From NCBI GenBank assembly GCA_002104945.1, contig MCFH01000017.1, positions 434,001-498,000 on the forward strand: a DNA stretch of 64,000 nucleotides. Direction: 5' to 3'. Under the pieces are notes generated by a model. It was not told the origin of the DNA and ran no database searches. It saw only the letters and a list, made by a program, of their open reading frames with translations. The DNA is from Piromyces finnis (Eukaryota > Neocallimastigomycota > Neocallimastigomycetes > Neocallimastigales > Neocallimastigaceae). This document shows positions 1 to 13,300 of this stretch, one piece after another (the stretch's first letter is position 1; every line of letters starts with the position of its first letter). The translations under genes were made by a program, and so were the position numbers.

Positions 1-214
1 TAAAATGATAATAATATTTCATAATAATGATAACCCAGTTCTATTTACTTTTTAGGGGAAAACTTCATGAGTTGTTTTGGTCTAATTCTTGATTTATTTT
101 ATTGTAAAATTCTATGGATAAGATGATTCATATTTGTTTAAACTCCGACTTGACACTTCTTCATATATCGGTACGGTTAATTATGGAGTCTAGGTAGTCG
201 TTAGCAGTGATTCT
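1..214. other. Unassigned left edge
   Basis: Short AT-rich stretch before the first recognisable LTR piece. I translated it on both strands and found no gag or pol similarity. It may belong to an element cut by the window edge. Confidence 0.3.
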
Positions 215-419
215 AGATTAATCATTTAATAATTATATATTATCTATCTATTTCTATTAAAACTAATACTAAGAATGGGGATTAAAATTGATAAATTTAT
301 TAACTTTAATTATTAATAAATTATGACCCATTTTCTTTTTCTGTAATAATGTGTAACTTAACAATATTTATGGCTTAAGTTACATTAGATATCAAGCTGT
401 GGCATTTGATATCTTTACA
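215..419 (-). mobile_element. Partial LTR of family LTR-A
   Basis: The sequence ends in ATATCTTTACA and matches, with an internal deletion of roughly 60 bases, the right half of the LTR at 35353-35968. Reading on the minus strand it starts TGTAAAGATATCAAATGCC. It sits antisense to the adjacent gag/pol remains, so it is a separate insertion or rearranged piece rather than the 5' LTR of that element. The far end is not visible. Confidence 0.7.
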
Positions 420-429
420 CCGATTTAGG

Positions 430-960
430 GGTTCTAGCTTAAGAATATTTTCAACCTTAGATTTAATGGGAAGCTGAATAAAGCTAAAATATACATGTTC
501 ACAAAAGGATTACATCCAAAAATGCGTGAACATTTTGCTGTAATTTATCCAAACCCCTCTCAATTAGAGTGTCTTTATTCTGATGTCCTTAGTATTGAAA
601 ATCTTACTAAGAGAAATGATATCAGTGAATACTACATGACGCATCAAGACAGAAGAAATTACAACCAAAATGATCCTATGGATGTAGACTTAGGATCAGT
701 TTAGGTCAAAGAAAGGTTAATTACTTCCTTTCCCATAAAAGTAATTATAATAAAAATAAAACAAACCGCACTGAGGCCAAGAAGAAGGGTGTTTGCTTTA
801 CTTGTGGAATGTCTGGACACTTTCAATTTAATTGTTCAAACAAAAAGAAACCGAAAAATGTGAAAATTATCAAGAGATGCTATTCAGAAGACGATGCTAG
901 CCCTTCAATCAAGAGAATTAAAAAAGAAAATCGTAATTCCAAGGGAACTTCAAACATGTT
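430..960 (+). pseudogene. Ty3/gypsy gag remnant with zinc knuckle
   Basis: Residues read from 430 to 704 (key stretches NGKL, KIYMF, NDPMDVD) match the middle of the gag in the element at 39919-42162, with an internal deletion just after NGKL. A stop follows at 702-704. Further on, 794-835 encodes a CX2CX4HX4C zinc knuckle (CFTC...GHFQFNC), the nucleic-acid-binding part of nucleocapsid. The frames are interrupted and no start codon is left, so this is a dead copy. The preceding LTR-A piece cuts off the N-terminal half. Confidence 0.8.
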
Positions 961-974
961 CGAGATTCATAAAG

Positions 975-1550
975 GTTAAAAGAAAATATCATCGATTTTT
1001 ATATTAAAACCAATGATATCGATGAGGTCAAGGCTAAAGTACTTATTGATTCTGGTTCCGATCTCAATTTCATCTACCCTGAGTTCGCCCGAATCAATAA
1101 TATTAAACTTTCAAATATTGCTGAATCTTTCAAGGTTTCTGGTTTAGGGAAAGGTACATCTACCGTGAAAAAGGAATCCGAAAAGTGCATCCTTCGTTTG
1201 AGAAATTACTACGAAGTCATTCAATTATATGCCCTTAGGATTCCTGAAGTTGATAAAATTCTTGATGTACCTTGGATAGAAAAACATTGCCCTGTTTACT
1301 ACCACGACTCTTCCAAAATTGCCTTTAGCTCTATATACTGTGCCAGACATTGTAATGTGGGAAGAAGAAAGAACAAGAGTAGCACAAAGGAAACCAAAAA
1401 AGAAAAAATATCATCAAGAAAAGGAAAGGAAGCTACTCAAGACGATGAAGATGAACAATCCTCTTATAGTGACCTTGGTTCATGAAATCATTATGAATCC
1501 TCCTATAGAGACTCCAGTGATGATGAAGAAACTTTGAGTATTAGAGGCCG
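975..1550 (+). pseudogene. Ty3/gypsy aspartic protease remnant
   Basis: The frame encodes VLIDSGSDLNFI near 1036-1075, with the DSG catalytic motif of retropepsins, and then a stretch closely matching the protease region of Gypsy-A (EKCILRLRNYYEVIQLY, YCARHCN). A stop at about 1483 and a frame change break it. It lies between the zinc knuckle and the reverse transcriptase, as in an ordinary gypsy polyprotein. Confidence 0.75.
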
Positions 1551-1699
1551 TAGAATCTCCGTTAAAACTATTAGTAATTTAGAGAGTTTTAATAAAATTA
1601 AATTTAGTGATAGTTTAAATAATAATAATAACAATAATAATTGTAATTTTAAATGCACATGTTAACTGTATTAATGAAAATTTAAATAAAGATAATAAA

Positions 1700-2960
1700 T
1701 CGGACCAAAACAATATTCATTTTCAAAAAAAGTGTTTAATAATAACAATTCTTGTGTATTAAATTCAGATAGTAACTGTAATGATTTATCTTGTAATATT
1801 ATTAATCAAAGTAATACTGAAAATAATAATATGAATAAAGATAAAAAATCTGTCGAAATTCCAAAACAATATTTATTATTTAAAGAGGTTTTTAATGAAA
1901 AGAATTGTAATATTTTACCTCCACATCGTGAATACGATTGTGAATCAAATTAAAGGATAGATTCTAACTTGTTTTATGGTCCTCTTTATCCTTTAACAGA
2001 GACGGAGAGAAATGAATTAAAATGTTATATTAAAGAAAATTTGGAAAAAGGTTTCATTAGGAAATCTACATCTCCTGCCGGAGCACCAGTTTTATTTGTC
2101 AAAAAGAAAGATGGGTCATTAAGACTATGCGTTGATTATAGGAAACTTAATGATATGACCATTAGAAATTCATATCCTCTTCCATTAATTGGTGACTTAT
2201 TGGATAGAGTGAAGGGTGCAAAGTACTTTACTAAATTGGACTTAAAGTCTGTTTATAATTTAGTAAGAATCAAAGAGGGTGATGAATACAAAACTGCCTT
2301 TAGAACAAGATATGGGCATTTTGAATATCTCGTTATGCCTTTTGGTTTAAAGAATGCACCAGCTACTTTTCAACATTTCATAAATGATGTCCTTAGTGAT
2401 TATTTGGATGATTTTGCTATATCATATATTGATGATATTTTAATATACTCAAATAGTCTAGAAAAACATCATGAACATGCTAAAAAATGTTGAAAATTAT
2501 TATAAAACAGTTTATATGTAAAGTTAGAAAAGTGTGAGTTTGATGTTTCAGAAACCACTTTTCTTGGTTATGTATTATCCAAAGATGGTCTGAAAATGGA
2601 TAGAGATAAAGTTAAAACTATCCTAGACTAGTCTGTTCCTACAAATGTTAAAAAGTTCAATCCTTTATTGGATTATACAATTATTATAAAATTTTTATTA
2701 AAGACTTTGCGAAAATTTCAAATCCTTTACATAAACTTACTAGAAAAAATGTTCCTTTTAATTGGGTTTCTGAATGTCAAAATGCATTTGTTACACTTAA
2801 AAAGGCTTTTATTTCAGCTCCTATCTTAATGAACCCTGATAACAACAAACCTTTTATTGTGGAGACTGACGCTAGTAACTTTGCAGTCGGTGCAATTCTT
2901 TCACAAGAATTTGAAGGGCAATTGCACCCTATTGCTTTTATTTCATCTAGCTTAACCAAG
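1700..2960 (+). pseudogene. Ty3/gypsy reverse transcriptase remnant
   Basis: An Asn-rich linker is followed by LPPHREYDCE, a one-base loss near 1945-1950 that shifts frame, then the reverse transcriptase fingers and palm: [39 protein letters not shown] and the catalytic YIDD near 2430. A stop at about 2491-2493, a TAG near 2629 and another frameshift near 2660 follow. After that the connection domain reads LTRKNVPFNWV and the RNase H start [16 protein letters not shown]. At least four disabling changes are visible, so the copy is inactive. Confidence 0.85.
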
Positions 2961-3700
2961 TCTCAAAGAAACTATTAAATTTATGATAAGAGTTGCTTGC
3001 TATCAAAGTGGCTTTTGAAGAATGGAGGCACTGTCTGAAAGATGCAAAGCATCAGTTCGTCATTTATACTGATCATAAGAATTTAACTTTCCCAAGAAAG
3101 CCTGAAATGCTCTCACAAAGACAGATAAGATGGTATGAATTCTTATCTAGATTTGATTTTAAATTAATTTATAGAGCTGGAAAAAAGTCTGGCAAACCTG
3201 ATTTGTTATCCAGACGTAGTGATCATATCTGTAATAATTGTAATAATGAAAGAATTAATGAATATATCGAAGGTAGTAATTTTAGTTGTAACTTTATTTC
3301 ATGTAATGTAATTAATCCTTTTAATAAAAGTGATTCTCTAATCAATTCTATTTTATGTTCTTTAAAAAATGATGATTTATATAACAAAGTTTGTGTATTT
3401 TTAAGTGATAAAAATTCTTCGTCCCCTCCGATTAGGAATATTAATAATGTTAAAATTGATAAAGAAGGATTTTTACTTTACGACAATTTAATTTATGTTC
3501 CTTCTTCATTAAGAATTAGGATCTTAGAATTACATCATGGCTCTATTTCTGCTGGTCACTTTGGTGTCAATAAAACTATTGAATTAATTAGTAGAAATTT
3601 TTGGTGGTCAAAGTTTAGCTATGATGTTAAAAAGTTTATAAAGTCTTGTGAAACTTGTTGTAAAGCTAAAGTTCCTAGTCATAAAGATTCAAAATCATGA
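2961..3700 (+). pseudogene. Ty3/gypsy RNase H and integrase zinc-domain remnant
   Basis: The open frame from 2993 contains the RNase H part [20 protein letters not shown] and FKLIYRAGK, an Asn-rich spacer, and the HHCC zinc domain of integrase (HHGSISAGHFG ... CETCC). It stops at about 3700, just after the zinc domain; no DDE core follows. The element is therefore 3'-truncated. Similarity to 38950-39465 is close enough to place it in the Gypsy-A family. Confidence 0.85.
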
Positions 3701-4469
3701 GACATGCATTCTATATCAAACGACAATATGGAGGGTTCCGGATAATTGTCTTTTTTTTTTCATGAATATCTTTATAGCTGATGATATATTCCTTATTGAA
3801 AGTGGTATATTTTTCCATTTCATTTTTTTTTGGTATACATTTGAATAAATCCATCCAATGGTATCTAGATTTTGAGTTGAAAGAAAAGATGAAACTAAGT
3901 CAACATTAAATAGAGTTGAAATAAATTGTACCTATTTTGTTAAAATTAGTACTCTAAAGTTTGGTACTTTTATTTTTAAAATTAACAAATAATATATATA
4001 TTTTCTTCTTTGTCAATTAGTATTTGAAATATTAATAAATTACAAGGATTAGTATCATCAACAATATTTCAATATACTTTAAAAATAAATAAAAAATAAC
4101 AATAATTAAGAAAAATTAAACGTTCAAATTAATTTAATAGTAAATTATTAAAAAAAATAATAAATACAATATTTATTATTTTAATATATAAAGATGTAAT
4201 TAATATTTTAATCCTATTTTTATTATCGTTGAAATCATAGTATTTTATTATAGCATTTTAAATTAATTTATCATTATAATAATTAAAAAAATAATAATGC
4301 AATTGCTAAAACATATCTTAAAATGATTCCTTTATTACTTATTACATTAGATAAAACTTATGTTTTATTAAAATATTTAAAAATTAGCAATATACTATAA
4401 TATTTAGTAATATTATTATAAATAAAAATAGAGTTAAATTAGAATTAATTTTTGCAATATTATTATAAA
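3701..4469. other. AT-rich intergenic stretch
   Basis: No coding frame or repeat family was recognised. It is poly-A/T-rich and contains the promoter side of the chitin-binding gene that starts at 4470. A short frame at 3648-3848 is only read-through beyond the truncated integrase. Confidence 0.5.
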
Positions 4470-4874
4470 ATGGTATTTATTAAAATCTTATTATTGATAT
4501 TATCAGTTACAATGGTTATATTTTCTAAGGATACATTTGATTCGGATATTTTCAAAAAATTAAAAGACGAAATGAATAATTCTGATGTTTTTGAAAAATT
4601 AAAAAATGAAATGAGTAGTTATAATATTAATTATAAAAATAATAAATTAAATACAAAATCAACTACAATAAAGAAGACCACTTCATTAAAGAAAACTACT
4701 ACTAAAAAATCTAATTCATCACCAACTATTTTATCCAGTGATATATGTGGTAGTTATTCAGATGGTATCTATATTTGTAAAAATAATAGATGTTGTAGTA
4801 AATATGGTTATTGTGGTACAACCAATGCTCATTGTAGTACTGGCTGTAATCCAAATTATAGAAAATATTGGTAA
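4470..4874 (+). CDS. Small secreted chitin-binding (CBM18/hevein-like) protein
   Basis: The protein is 134 residues long. The first ATG is at 4470; the frame is open a few codons upstream (TTG) but without ATG. Residues 1-19 (MVFIKILLLILSVTMVIFS) form a hydrophobic signal peptide, so it should enter the secretory pathway. Next come two similar charged segments (KKLKDEMNN, EKLKNEMSS), a Thr/Lys-rich linker, and a C-terminal domain from about residue 91 with the hevein pattern CG...C...CCSKYGYCG...C...GC. Seven cysteines are visible; plant hevein has eight, so the last disulfide is missing or the domain ends early. Such domains bind chitin or GlcNAc polymers; a role in the fungal wall or in binding other microbes is inference. 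No catalytic domain is present. Confidence 0.75.
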   Translation: MVFIKILLLILSVTMVIFSKDTFDSDIFKKLKDEMNNSDVFEKLKNEMSSYNINYKNNKLNTKSTTIKKTTSLKKTTTKKSNSSPTILSSDICGSYSDGIYICKNNRCCSKYGYCGTTNAHCSTGCNPNYRKYW

Positions 4875-5259
4875 TTTATTTATTAACTCCTACATAATAA
4901 ATCTTTTTTTATATATATTATAAATATGTTATAAATATATTATAAATATAGTATAAATTTATTAGATTATTTTTTAAATGAAATAAAATTTATGTAATAA
5001 AAAAGGTATTGTTTAAGCAGAAACATTTATCATATAATATACTATTCTCACTATAAAATTTACAAAAATTTAAAATATTTTTTATTAGTACAAGTACATA
5101 TATATTATATATATTATAATAATTAAGATATCTATTATTTAATTGTTAACTTTAAAATAATGATAATTAACAATAGTAATAATATAAAGTATAATATAAT
5201 ATATATATATATTGTTTTTTTATCTTGCTTATTTTTTTTAAAAAAAAATAAAAATTAAA
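4875..5259. other. AT-rich intergenic stretch
   Basis: No gene seen. The T-rich tract ending TTAAAATAG just before 5262 could be an intron 3' end preceding the broken gene, which has no ATG at its left end. Confidence 0.4.
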
Positions 5260-5261
5260 AT

Positions 5262-8200
5262 AGTAGTAGTGCTAATGAAAAGACTGCTGAACTTGAAACA
5301 AAGTTTAAAGAATTGTATATTAAAGCTGAACGTTTAGCTACTTATAGAATGGGATTTGAATATGATACAAATGCTAATATTGATAGTTCCAAAGATTTTT
5401 TATTTAACCATTATTCTTCCAATTTATATAATAATTATAAAATAAACATAGAAAATATGAAAGAAGATTTTGATTCACGTATTAAAGAACTGGATATAAT
5501 AAAACATTTCACCACTAATAAAAATAATGGTAATATTGGATTAGTTGAAGGAAGTAACAATTTAAATTTATTAACTTTTTTTGATCGTAGTTTCGGAAGT
5601 TCTGTTAATGATAACAATCTAAATAGTTTTAAATCAGCTATTCAATCAGGAAATGGATTTTCTATATCTGACTCAAGTGGTTCTACAATTAATTCAGATG
5701 TTACCAGTTTATTTGATAGTGTATCAAAGAAATGTAATAAAAATCCTACGTGTAAATCATTGTTTAAAATATCTAATAGTAATCCTAACGATAAAAATTA
5801 TCCAAAGTATTCTTTAATTAAAAATAATGATGATGATAAATTACATTTTATTATTAATTACAGTAGTGATGTCACTGACAATGGAAATAATAATGGACGT
5901 GGAACTTATTATTTTACATTTAAAAAGAACACAGATAATGGTGAATACACTATAAATCCTTACGATTCAAGTATAGATTTTATTTCATCAACTGATCTTA
6001 GTAATGAAAGTTATATAACTAAATTAAATGGTCATAACAAAAAAGTATCTAATGATAGTAATAATCAATATATCAAAGCTTATGGTCTTGATTTAATTGA
6101 TGCTTGTGATATTAAATTATCTGTTAAAAATGACTATAATCAAGAAATTAGTATATTTCATCCAATTGAATATAGAGTAAATGATGATAGATTAAATGGA
6201 AATGCATTTTATTCTGAGGTAGTTTCATATAGAGAGTTAAATACACCTTTAGGAGGTTATGTAAATAGTAATGATCCTAATTCATACATTATTCAGTCTA
6301 ATCTTTACCCTAATGAAAAAAATAATATTTTGTGTAGTTACTATAACAACAAGTATGATCACATTGAAACTATATCAAAAAATTTTTTGGAAGAAAAAAA
6401 TAAATTATTTAATGATAATAAAAGCAATAATTCTATAAATAGGATTAAAAAATTAATATATGATATAGAAGGTATTAAAAAGGAAATTAATGAAATAACT
6501 TTTGATTCATCTAATACTAATGACAATTTAAAAGAAGTCCTGACCCTATATTACCGAAAAAATCCTACATTAAGTAATACAAATTTAAATAAAAAAGTAG
6601 ATGACTTATTTAATGAAATAAATAATTTAAAATTAAATGAAGTATCAAAAGAAGAAATTGGTAAAGAAATGGTTAGTAATAATATTGATGAGCTAAACTC
6701 GTTAATAAAAGAAAATTTATGCAAAAAATATAAGAATGAATATACTAATTTCAAAAATAATTATATAAATGAACATAATATTTGAAGTACAAAATTTAAA
6801 TGAAGAAAAAGTAAAAAATGAATTTATTAAAAGTTTAGACGAAAAAAAGTTAATTGAATAATAAAATAATATAATAAATTCGAAATATTCTGCAATAGAA
6901 AGAACAAGAGTAATGGATAAAAGAACATTTAAAACAGAATATAGTAAGAATTATTATATAGAAGATTTAGGAAATATTAATGAAGAATTAATAGACGAAA
7001 CTTTTAATAAAGAATACAATAAAGAAAAAAATAAATTCTTTGTATAATAAAATGAATGAAAAAGGAGAGTTAAATGAAGAACTCCAAGACTGGCATATAC
7101 AAAATAAAGAAAAATGTGAAATCCTCGTTCGAAGTATGTATATCAAAAGTATTGGTCAAGAGGAAGATTATCAAAAGTATAAAGAAGAATATTATAAAAG
7201 TAATAAAGATGTGAATATAGACGAAATATCTAAAGAATACAACAGTTTAAAAAAATATATAAAAAATAAAAATTTTAAAAGTGGTTACAATAAATTTAAA
7301 GAAGATAACGTGGAAGATATAAAAACAATTATAGAAGATTCCTTTAAATATAGTTTAATAAGGGAAGTATTCAAAGATGAATGTATAAAGTATTCCGAAT
7401 TAAAAAATAGTCGTGAAGATTCAGACTTTATTAAAGATAAATATGATAAATAAAAAAGTGATAATAAATTGCAAAATAACCTTATAAACAATATCTTAGA
7501 TTATTATTCATCAGAATTAAATAATGAAATAAAAAAAATAGGGAATCAAAATTTTAATAATAAACTTGAAAATGAAATTATAGCCAATTTATCTACGCAA
7601 AATTCTTTAGAAAAGATATATCCAGTTAATTTATATGCCTATTCCAGCGAAGCAATGAATGGAGAAACACCCTAAAAGTTTGAAAATATATTAGGTTCGA
7701 ATTCTGGCGGTCACATTTATGAACTTGATAAAACGAATAGTTTAACACAGCACAATTATATAGTACATTACCTAGTGAAAAATATAAATCCCAATGTCAT
7801 GGATCTAAAGCTAAAAGATCTGGAGAGTCATGCAAAGTCTGCAATCAAATGAGAATACTTCAGAATACTTTTATGGATACTAAAATAATTGAATCCTTAA
7901 CGATTCTTAAAGAAATGAATTTAAGTCCTAATATATCATCATATACTAGTGAAGTTAATAATTTAAATGTTGTAAATTTGTTAGTAAAAGATGCTAATAG
8001 TATTGATGAAATTTTAAATTATATTGTTGAAATCTATAAAAATAATAAAGATTCATTTAATAAAGAATAAAGTGAACTACTGATTAGAAATATTAATAGT
8101 ATTACTAACGAAATCATATTAAAATACACTGATTCAAGATATTATGATAATGAAATTGAATATAAATGAAGAAAGTATAGAAAAATTATTAATATCACGT

Positions 8201-9111
8201 GGTGAAGCTCTTTGTTTACACGAAAATGAACATGGCGAAATTGATGAGTTAGTATTAAGAGAAATTGAAAGTAGTGATTCACAATCGAAATATAACAAGG
8301 ACAGGTTTAAAAAATTGATATATAAATTGGCTACACTTGTTAAAATTAATCCAAATACAATTATTGATACCGAAGATCCTAAATCAGCAATAAATAACTT
8401 ATGTGAGAAATTGAGTGAATTGAATGACATAGAAGATATAGATAATATAATGGAGGAATTGCAAAATTTTAAATCTTTTAATGATTTTGAATTTTATAAA
8501 AATGGAGATACATCGTTAAATTCAGAACTTGTACATACCTTATTTAATACGATTAACAGTAAAAAGGAGGGAAATGAAAATGAAAATGAAGAAACAAGAT
8601 CCTCAGAAAATAATTTAAATATTCTTAATAAAAAGAAACCAACTAAATCATCTTATGAAACCTTTTCTGATAAATTAGCATTTGCAATTTTAGCATCTGG
8701 TAAAGAAGATGGTACCTTAGCAAAGGAATTGGATGAAAATGGTAATTTGGTGTCAATTAAAATCAATATTATGAACAATGGAGAAGAATCGCTTGTGAGT
8801 ATTAATGAAATCATTCCTAGTTTTCAAGGATTAGAAGGTAAGGAGTTGGAAGATAAATTTTTTAAATTATATGAAATGTCTATGGTTTATTATTTAGAAA
8901 ATTTTGATACATACTATAATGAAAATAGAAAACGTTTAATGTACAGGAAAAAGGCTACAGAAACTATAAAATATAGTAATGTATTGTCAAACATAATTAA
9001 ATCCTATAATATTAACGAAAATAACGAAATTGAATATTTCGAACTTTTGATAATATGAATATTCATTATTCCACTAATACAAATTTAGATGATAAATTTA
9101 AATCTTTTTAA
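5262..9111 (+). pseudogene. Broken Asn/Lys/Glu-rich gene of unknown family
   Basis: I do not recognise the family. The main open block (about 5262-6785) reads SSSANEKTAELETKF and onwards, with the first in-frame ATG only at 5349. Coding-like sequence continues in other frames: 6779-6862 (ending in two stops), 6888-7046, 7040-7453, 7469-7675 (same frame, past a TAA), a block near 7750-8070, 8144-9058, and a plausible C-terminus ending at 9109-9111. Shifts are immediate, with no splice sites at the breaks, so this is decay rather than introns. Content is Asn/Lys/Glu-rich with predicted coiled-coil stretches. One Cys/His cluster, CHGSKAKRSGESCKVC near 7795-7840, may bind metal. No signal peptide or membrane segment is seen. 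The left end may be an exon boundary. Confidence 0.55.
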
Positions 9112-9141
9112 ATAAAAATAAAAAAAAAAAAGGGGGGGAGG

Positions 9142-9334
<193 letters not shown>

Positions 9335-9570
9335 AGTAAAGATATCTTTTGTTGTCAGACTTGTGAAGAATTCTTTACTAATGAACTGACGGATTAATAA
9401 TTCCCCTGACAATGATCAATTTAATATATAAAAGGACTAAATCCTTTATATAGATGGATATACAATAGTTAATTATCTATTATTTATAATTTTTTTATTT
9501 TTGTTTATTTATTTTAATTAAAGAAAATAAAATAAAAAATAAAATAATACATAATACATAATACATTTTT

Positions 9571-9602
<32 letters not shown>

Positions 9603-10309
9603 GTATTTATATTTATATTTATATTTATGTAATAGTCTAGGTTAAGGTGAATGGTATTGAATTTCATTTGAATTTAAAATTTATAATATTTATGGTTTGA
9701 TCTTTTTGTTTTTGTTTTTTTGAAACTTTCAAAAGTTTACTTTAAAAAACGACATCTTTAAAAAAGGAAATAGGAAAAATGAATTTTTTTTTTTTTTAGT
9801 ATTAAATGGTATTAAGTTTGTTTTGATTTCTTTTTTTTTTTTTTTTAACTTTACGTTTTTATCTAAAAATGTCTTTTTAAATAATTTAATTAATATAAAG
9901 ATGTTTTTTTTTTTTTTTTTTTTTTTTTCTTTCCAATTATTTTTATTAAGTTAATTGTTTGTTTGTTATTTTATTTTATTTCTAATAAAATTAATATTTT
10001 AATATATTATTTTTATTAGGATTTTTATTGAATATTGAAATTTTGTTTTTATTTTATTTTTTATTTATTATTGTTTTTTTGTTTTAATTTTTGATTTTTT
10101 TTTTTTTTTTTTTTTTTGATAAATAGACATTTGCTATTTAATTAATTTATTATTTGTTGGTTTTTTGTTTTGGTTTGTTTGTTTTCAATGATATTTTTTT
10201 TATTGTATTGTTTTATTGCATTCAACTTTATATCAATTATAATTATTTAAAAAAAAAACGTAAATATTCTTTTTCTTTTTTTATTTATAAAAAAAAAAAA
10301 ATTTTTTTT
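9335..10309. other. Homopolymer-rich intergenic stretch
   Basis: Contains many poly-T runs and a T15-A16 palindrome at 9572-9602. No coding frame was found. It includes the 3' side of the kinase gene on the minus strand. Confidence 0.5.
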
Positions 10310-13300
10310 TTAAGAATCTTGGGATGATGTATGAAGATGTTTCTTTTCATGACATTGAACTTCACCCGAGATACACGTTTTAATACTGGAAAACCATTCA
10401 TTTTCATATATTTGTTCCATGGTAATTCTTTTTTCCGGATCTGGATGAAGCATTTGAGTAATTAATTGTCTTGGACCATCCGGAAGATGACGAATTAAAT
10501 CATTTCTTCTTTCCTTTTTCCATCTTAAATAATCAAAATCTTCAAGGGTCGCTACTCTCCATGGTAATTCGTCAAATAACGAGGCTAAATAAACAATAGC
10601 ACAACTCCAAATATCCGAAGCTCTTGGATCATATTCTGACCTTTGGAATTGTTCTGGGGCAATATATGGCTTTGAACCCTTGATACCTCTTGATTTTTTA
10701 ATGGTATCAGGGGTGTAGGGATACTTGAAAATTTCAGATGTACCAAAATCAATAATTTTAAGTTGTGAAACATTTTTAATTAAAATATTTTCTGGTTTGA
10801 TATCGCAGTGAGCAACGCCTAACGAATGTAAATAATTCACTCCATCCATTAATTGTTTGAAATTACAATTGATTTCTTGACGACCTAAATTACCATTTTG
10901 AATGGTGGTAAAGAGATCACCTCCATTACAATACTCTAAAACAACAAAATACTTTCTACGTTTATGATTGTGAGTTTTTGTCATTAAAAAGGCATACGTT
11001 TCAATAATGTTAGGGTGGTGAAGAAGACTACCAATTTGATATTCATTACGTAAATGTTTTAAAAAGGTTCTTTCATCAATATTTTGTTTTACCCTTGAAA
11101 GTTTATACTCTTTTAAGGCATAATACATATTTGGATCATTGATTTTATGTACCAGTTTTACGACACAAGTAGCACCACGACCAATTTCACGAGATGATTT
11201 AGAAAAATCTTTTCTTCTAATATTTTTATTATTTTTGATATCGGAATTGAAGAGTGATTTTGATATTGACATGGAGGATGCCGTCGAACAATAGGAACGT
11301 TTATCGTATATTTTGTTAATAGAATCGGTATAATAAGAGTAATTACTATATTGAGAGGATTGATAACTGTTAAAGGACATGCCTGAAACAGAGGCTTGAG
11401 ATGTTTGTTCAAAGGATGAGCCGTGTTTTGAATGGTAGACAGGAAATTCTGGATGTTGATAACGTGCTTCATGACAGAAACAATCACAATCTTCTTCGGA
11501 AGCTGTACTTGTTACTGTGGAAAAGGTAAAACTTGAATTAATAGATTTATAATCTTTTGATGATATAGAAGAGGCAATACTACCAGGACCACCACTACTT
11601 AAGAATTGACCAAAATGATAAGGTTTATTAGCATGATTATCAAGGGCAACACTATGAGGTGAGAGTTTTGGTGATTGGGTTAATTTTGTTGCAGAAGAAA
11701 CACGAGAACTAGAATTAAAACTAATTTTATCTTCATCATAGCTAATGTTATCTAAAGAAGGGTCAAAACCGAAATTTTGATTTGCATAAATTGTACAGTG
11801 ACAGTATGGACAACGTTTTTCTTCCAATGGTTCTTCCATAAGTGCCATTGAAATTGCATCTAATGAAGCAGAAACCTTTGGAAGTTCGCTTATACTTGTC
11901 GCTTGTGTTGAATTTGATGGTGTATTTACAAGTCCAATAGCCGATGGAGCTTTTGGAACAAAAAGATTTCCATTTTTATCTTGTATATTCTTTTTTAAAG
12001 CAGCTGATGTTGAATAATTGGAATGTTTGTAAGGAGAAGGAATTGAAAGTTGAGGAGAACTAGCTAATACATTATGATTAAATTCATGAACAGAGGTTTC
12101 ATCCAAAGAGGCATCAAAAGAATGTTGATCATTATCCTTTACTTTAAGAAAAGATGATTTTTTTGGTATATTTTCTTTAGTATCCTTTTCAACTGATGTA
12201 TCTATAATTTTTTTTTTTTTTTGATAATTTAGAGTTATATAATAAATAAATAATTTTAATATTTAACAATAAAATATGATTTAAATAAAAAAATTTTTTA
12301 ATATTTAATGATAAAATGTAATCATTTAAATAGACTTTTAAAATTTAATAATATAGAATAATTCAAATATTTTTTTTTTCATCATACAAAGTATTTCATT
12401 ATGTATTATTATGTTTTTTTTTTTTTTTTTGAATTATTTTAATAAAATATCTCACAATGAAATACTTTAAATGAAAATAGTAAGATATTTTATTAAAATA
12501 TCTCACAATGAAATACTTTAAATGAAAATAGTAAGCCCGCTAATATTAATACTATTGATAATCTTAATTCTATGCTATTATTTTATATATATATATATAC
12601 CTTTATTATCATATAAAACTTCTTCCGAATTTTGAATAGTATGAGCTGTTGTTGCTAATGGAGATTTTGGCATTTCGATCGGCTTTAATTTTTCATTTTC
12701 CGTTAACGTCTTTAAAGTACTTTTTGTTTCATCGGTAATTGTTAATCCTGATTGACGTTTTAATTCGGTAATGGTGGATTCAAAGTTTAGACTATTACGA
12801 CTTCTTTCCATTCCACCGGCTAAACGTAATTCATGACAAAAATCAATATCCCGAACGGAAAGACGATTATTATTGGTACTAATAATAGAACTTTTCTTAA
12901 TGATAGTATCTTCATTTTCTAAAAAGGAAGCATCATCATATTTACTTGAAGACTGACGGTAAGTACTTTCTCTGTCAATAATATTATCAATTCCATCGGT
13001 GTGATCATTTGAAGAGGAAGGAGAAATGGGTGGTAGGGAAGACGAAGGAGATGAAGTAATTCTCATGTTTTGGTCAATAACTTGAAGGGTAGAATGAATA
13101 GGTATAGGTTGAGTCGTGGGGGAGGAATTTAAAGATTTATTGGCTTGGGAATCTACCAAAGTAATACTTTGCATAGAAGTAGAGGTATAATCATCACCAG
13201 ATTTTAAAGTAGAAATTTTAGACAAAGGTCTCTTATCATTGTCAGTTTCCTTTGGAATTGGAGTTTTTAAAGGTTCTTCTGAGACCTTGATAATTTCCAC

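Noticed and set aside
7680-7710. B-box-like GGTTCGAATTC
   Set aside because: It lies within the broken coding sequence, with no A-box or cloverleaf around it.
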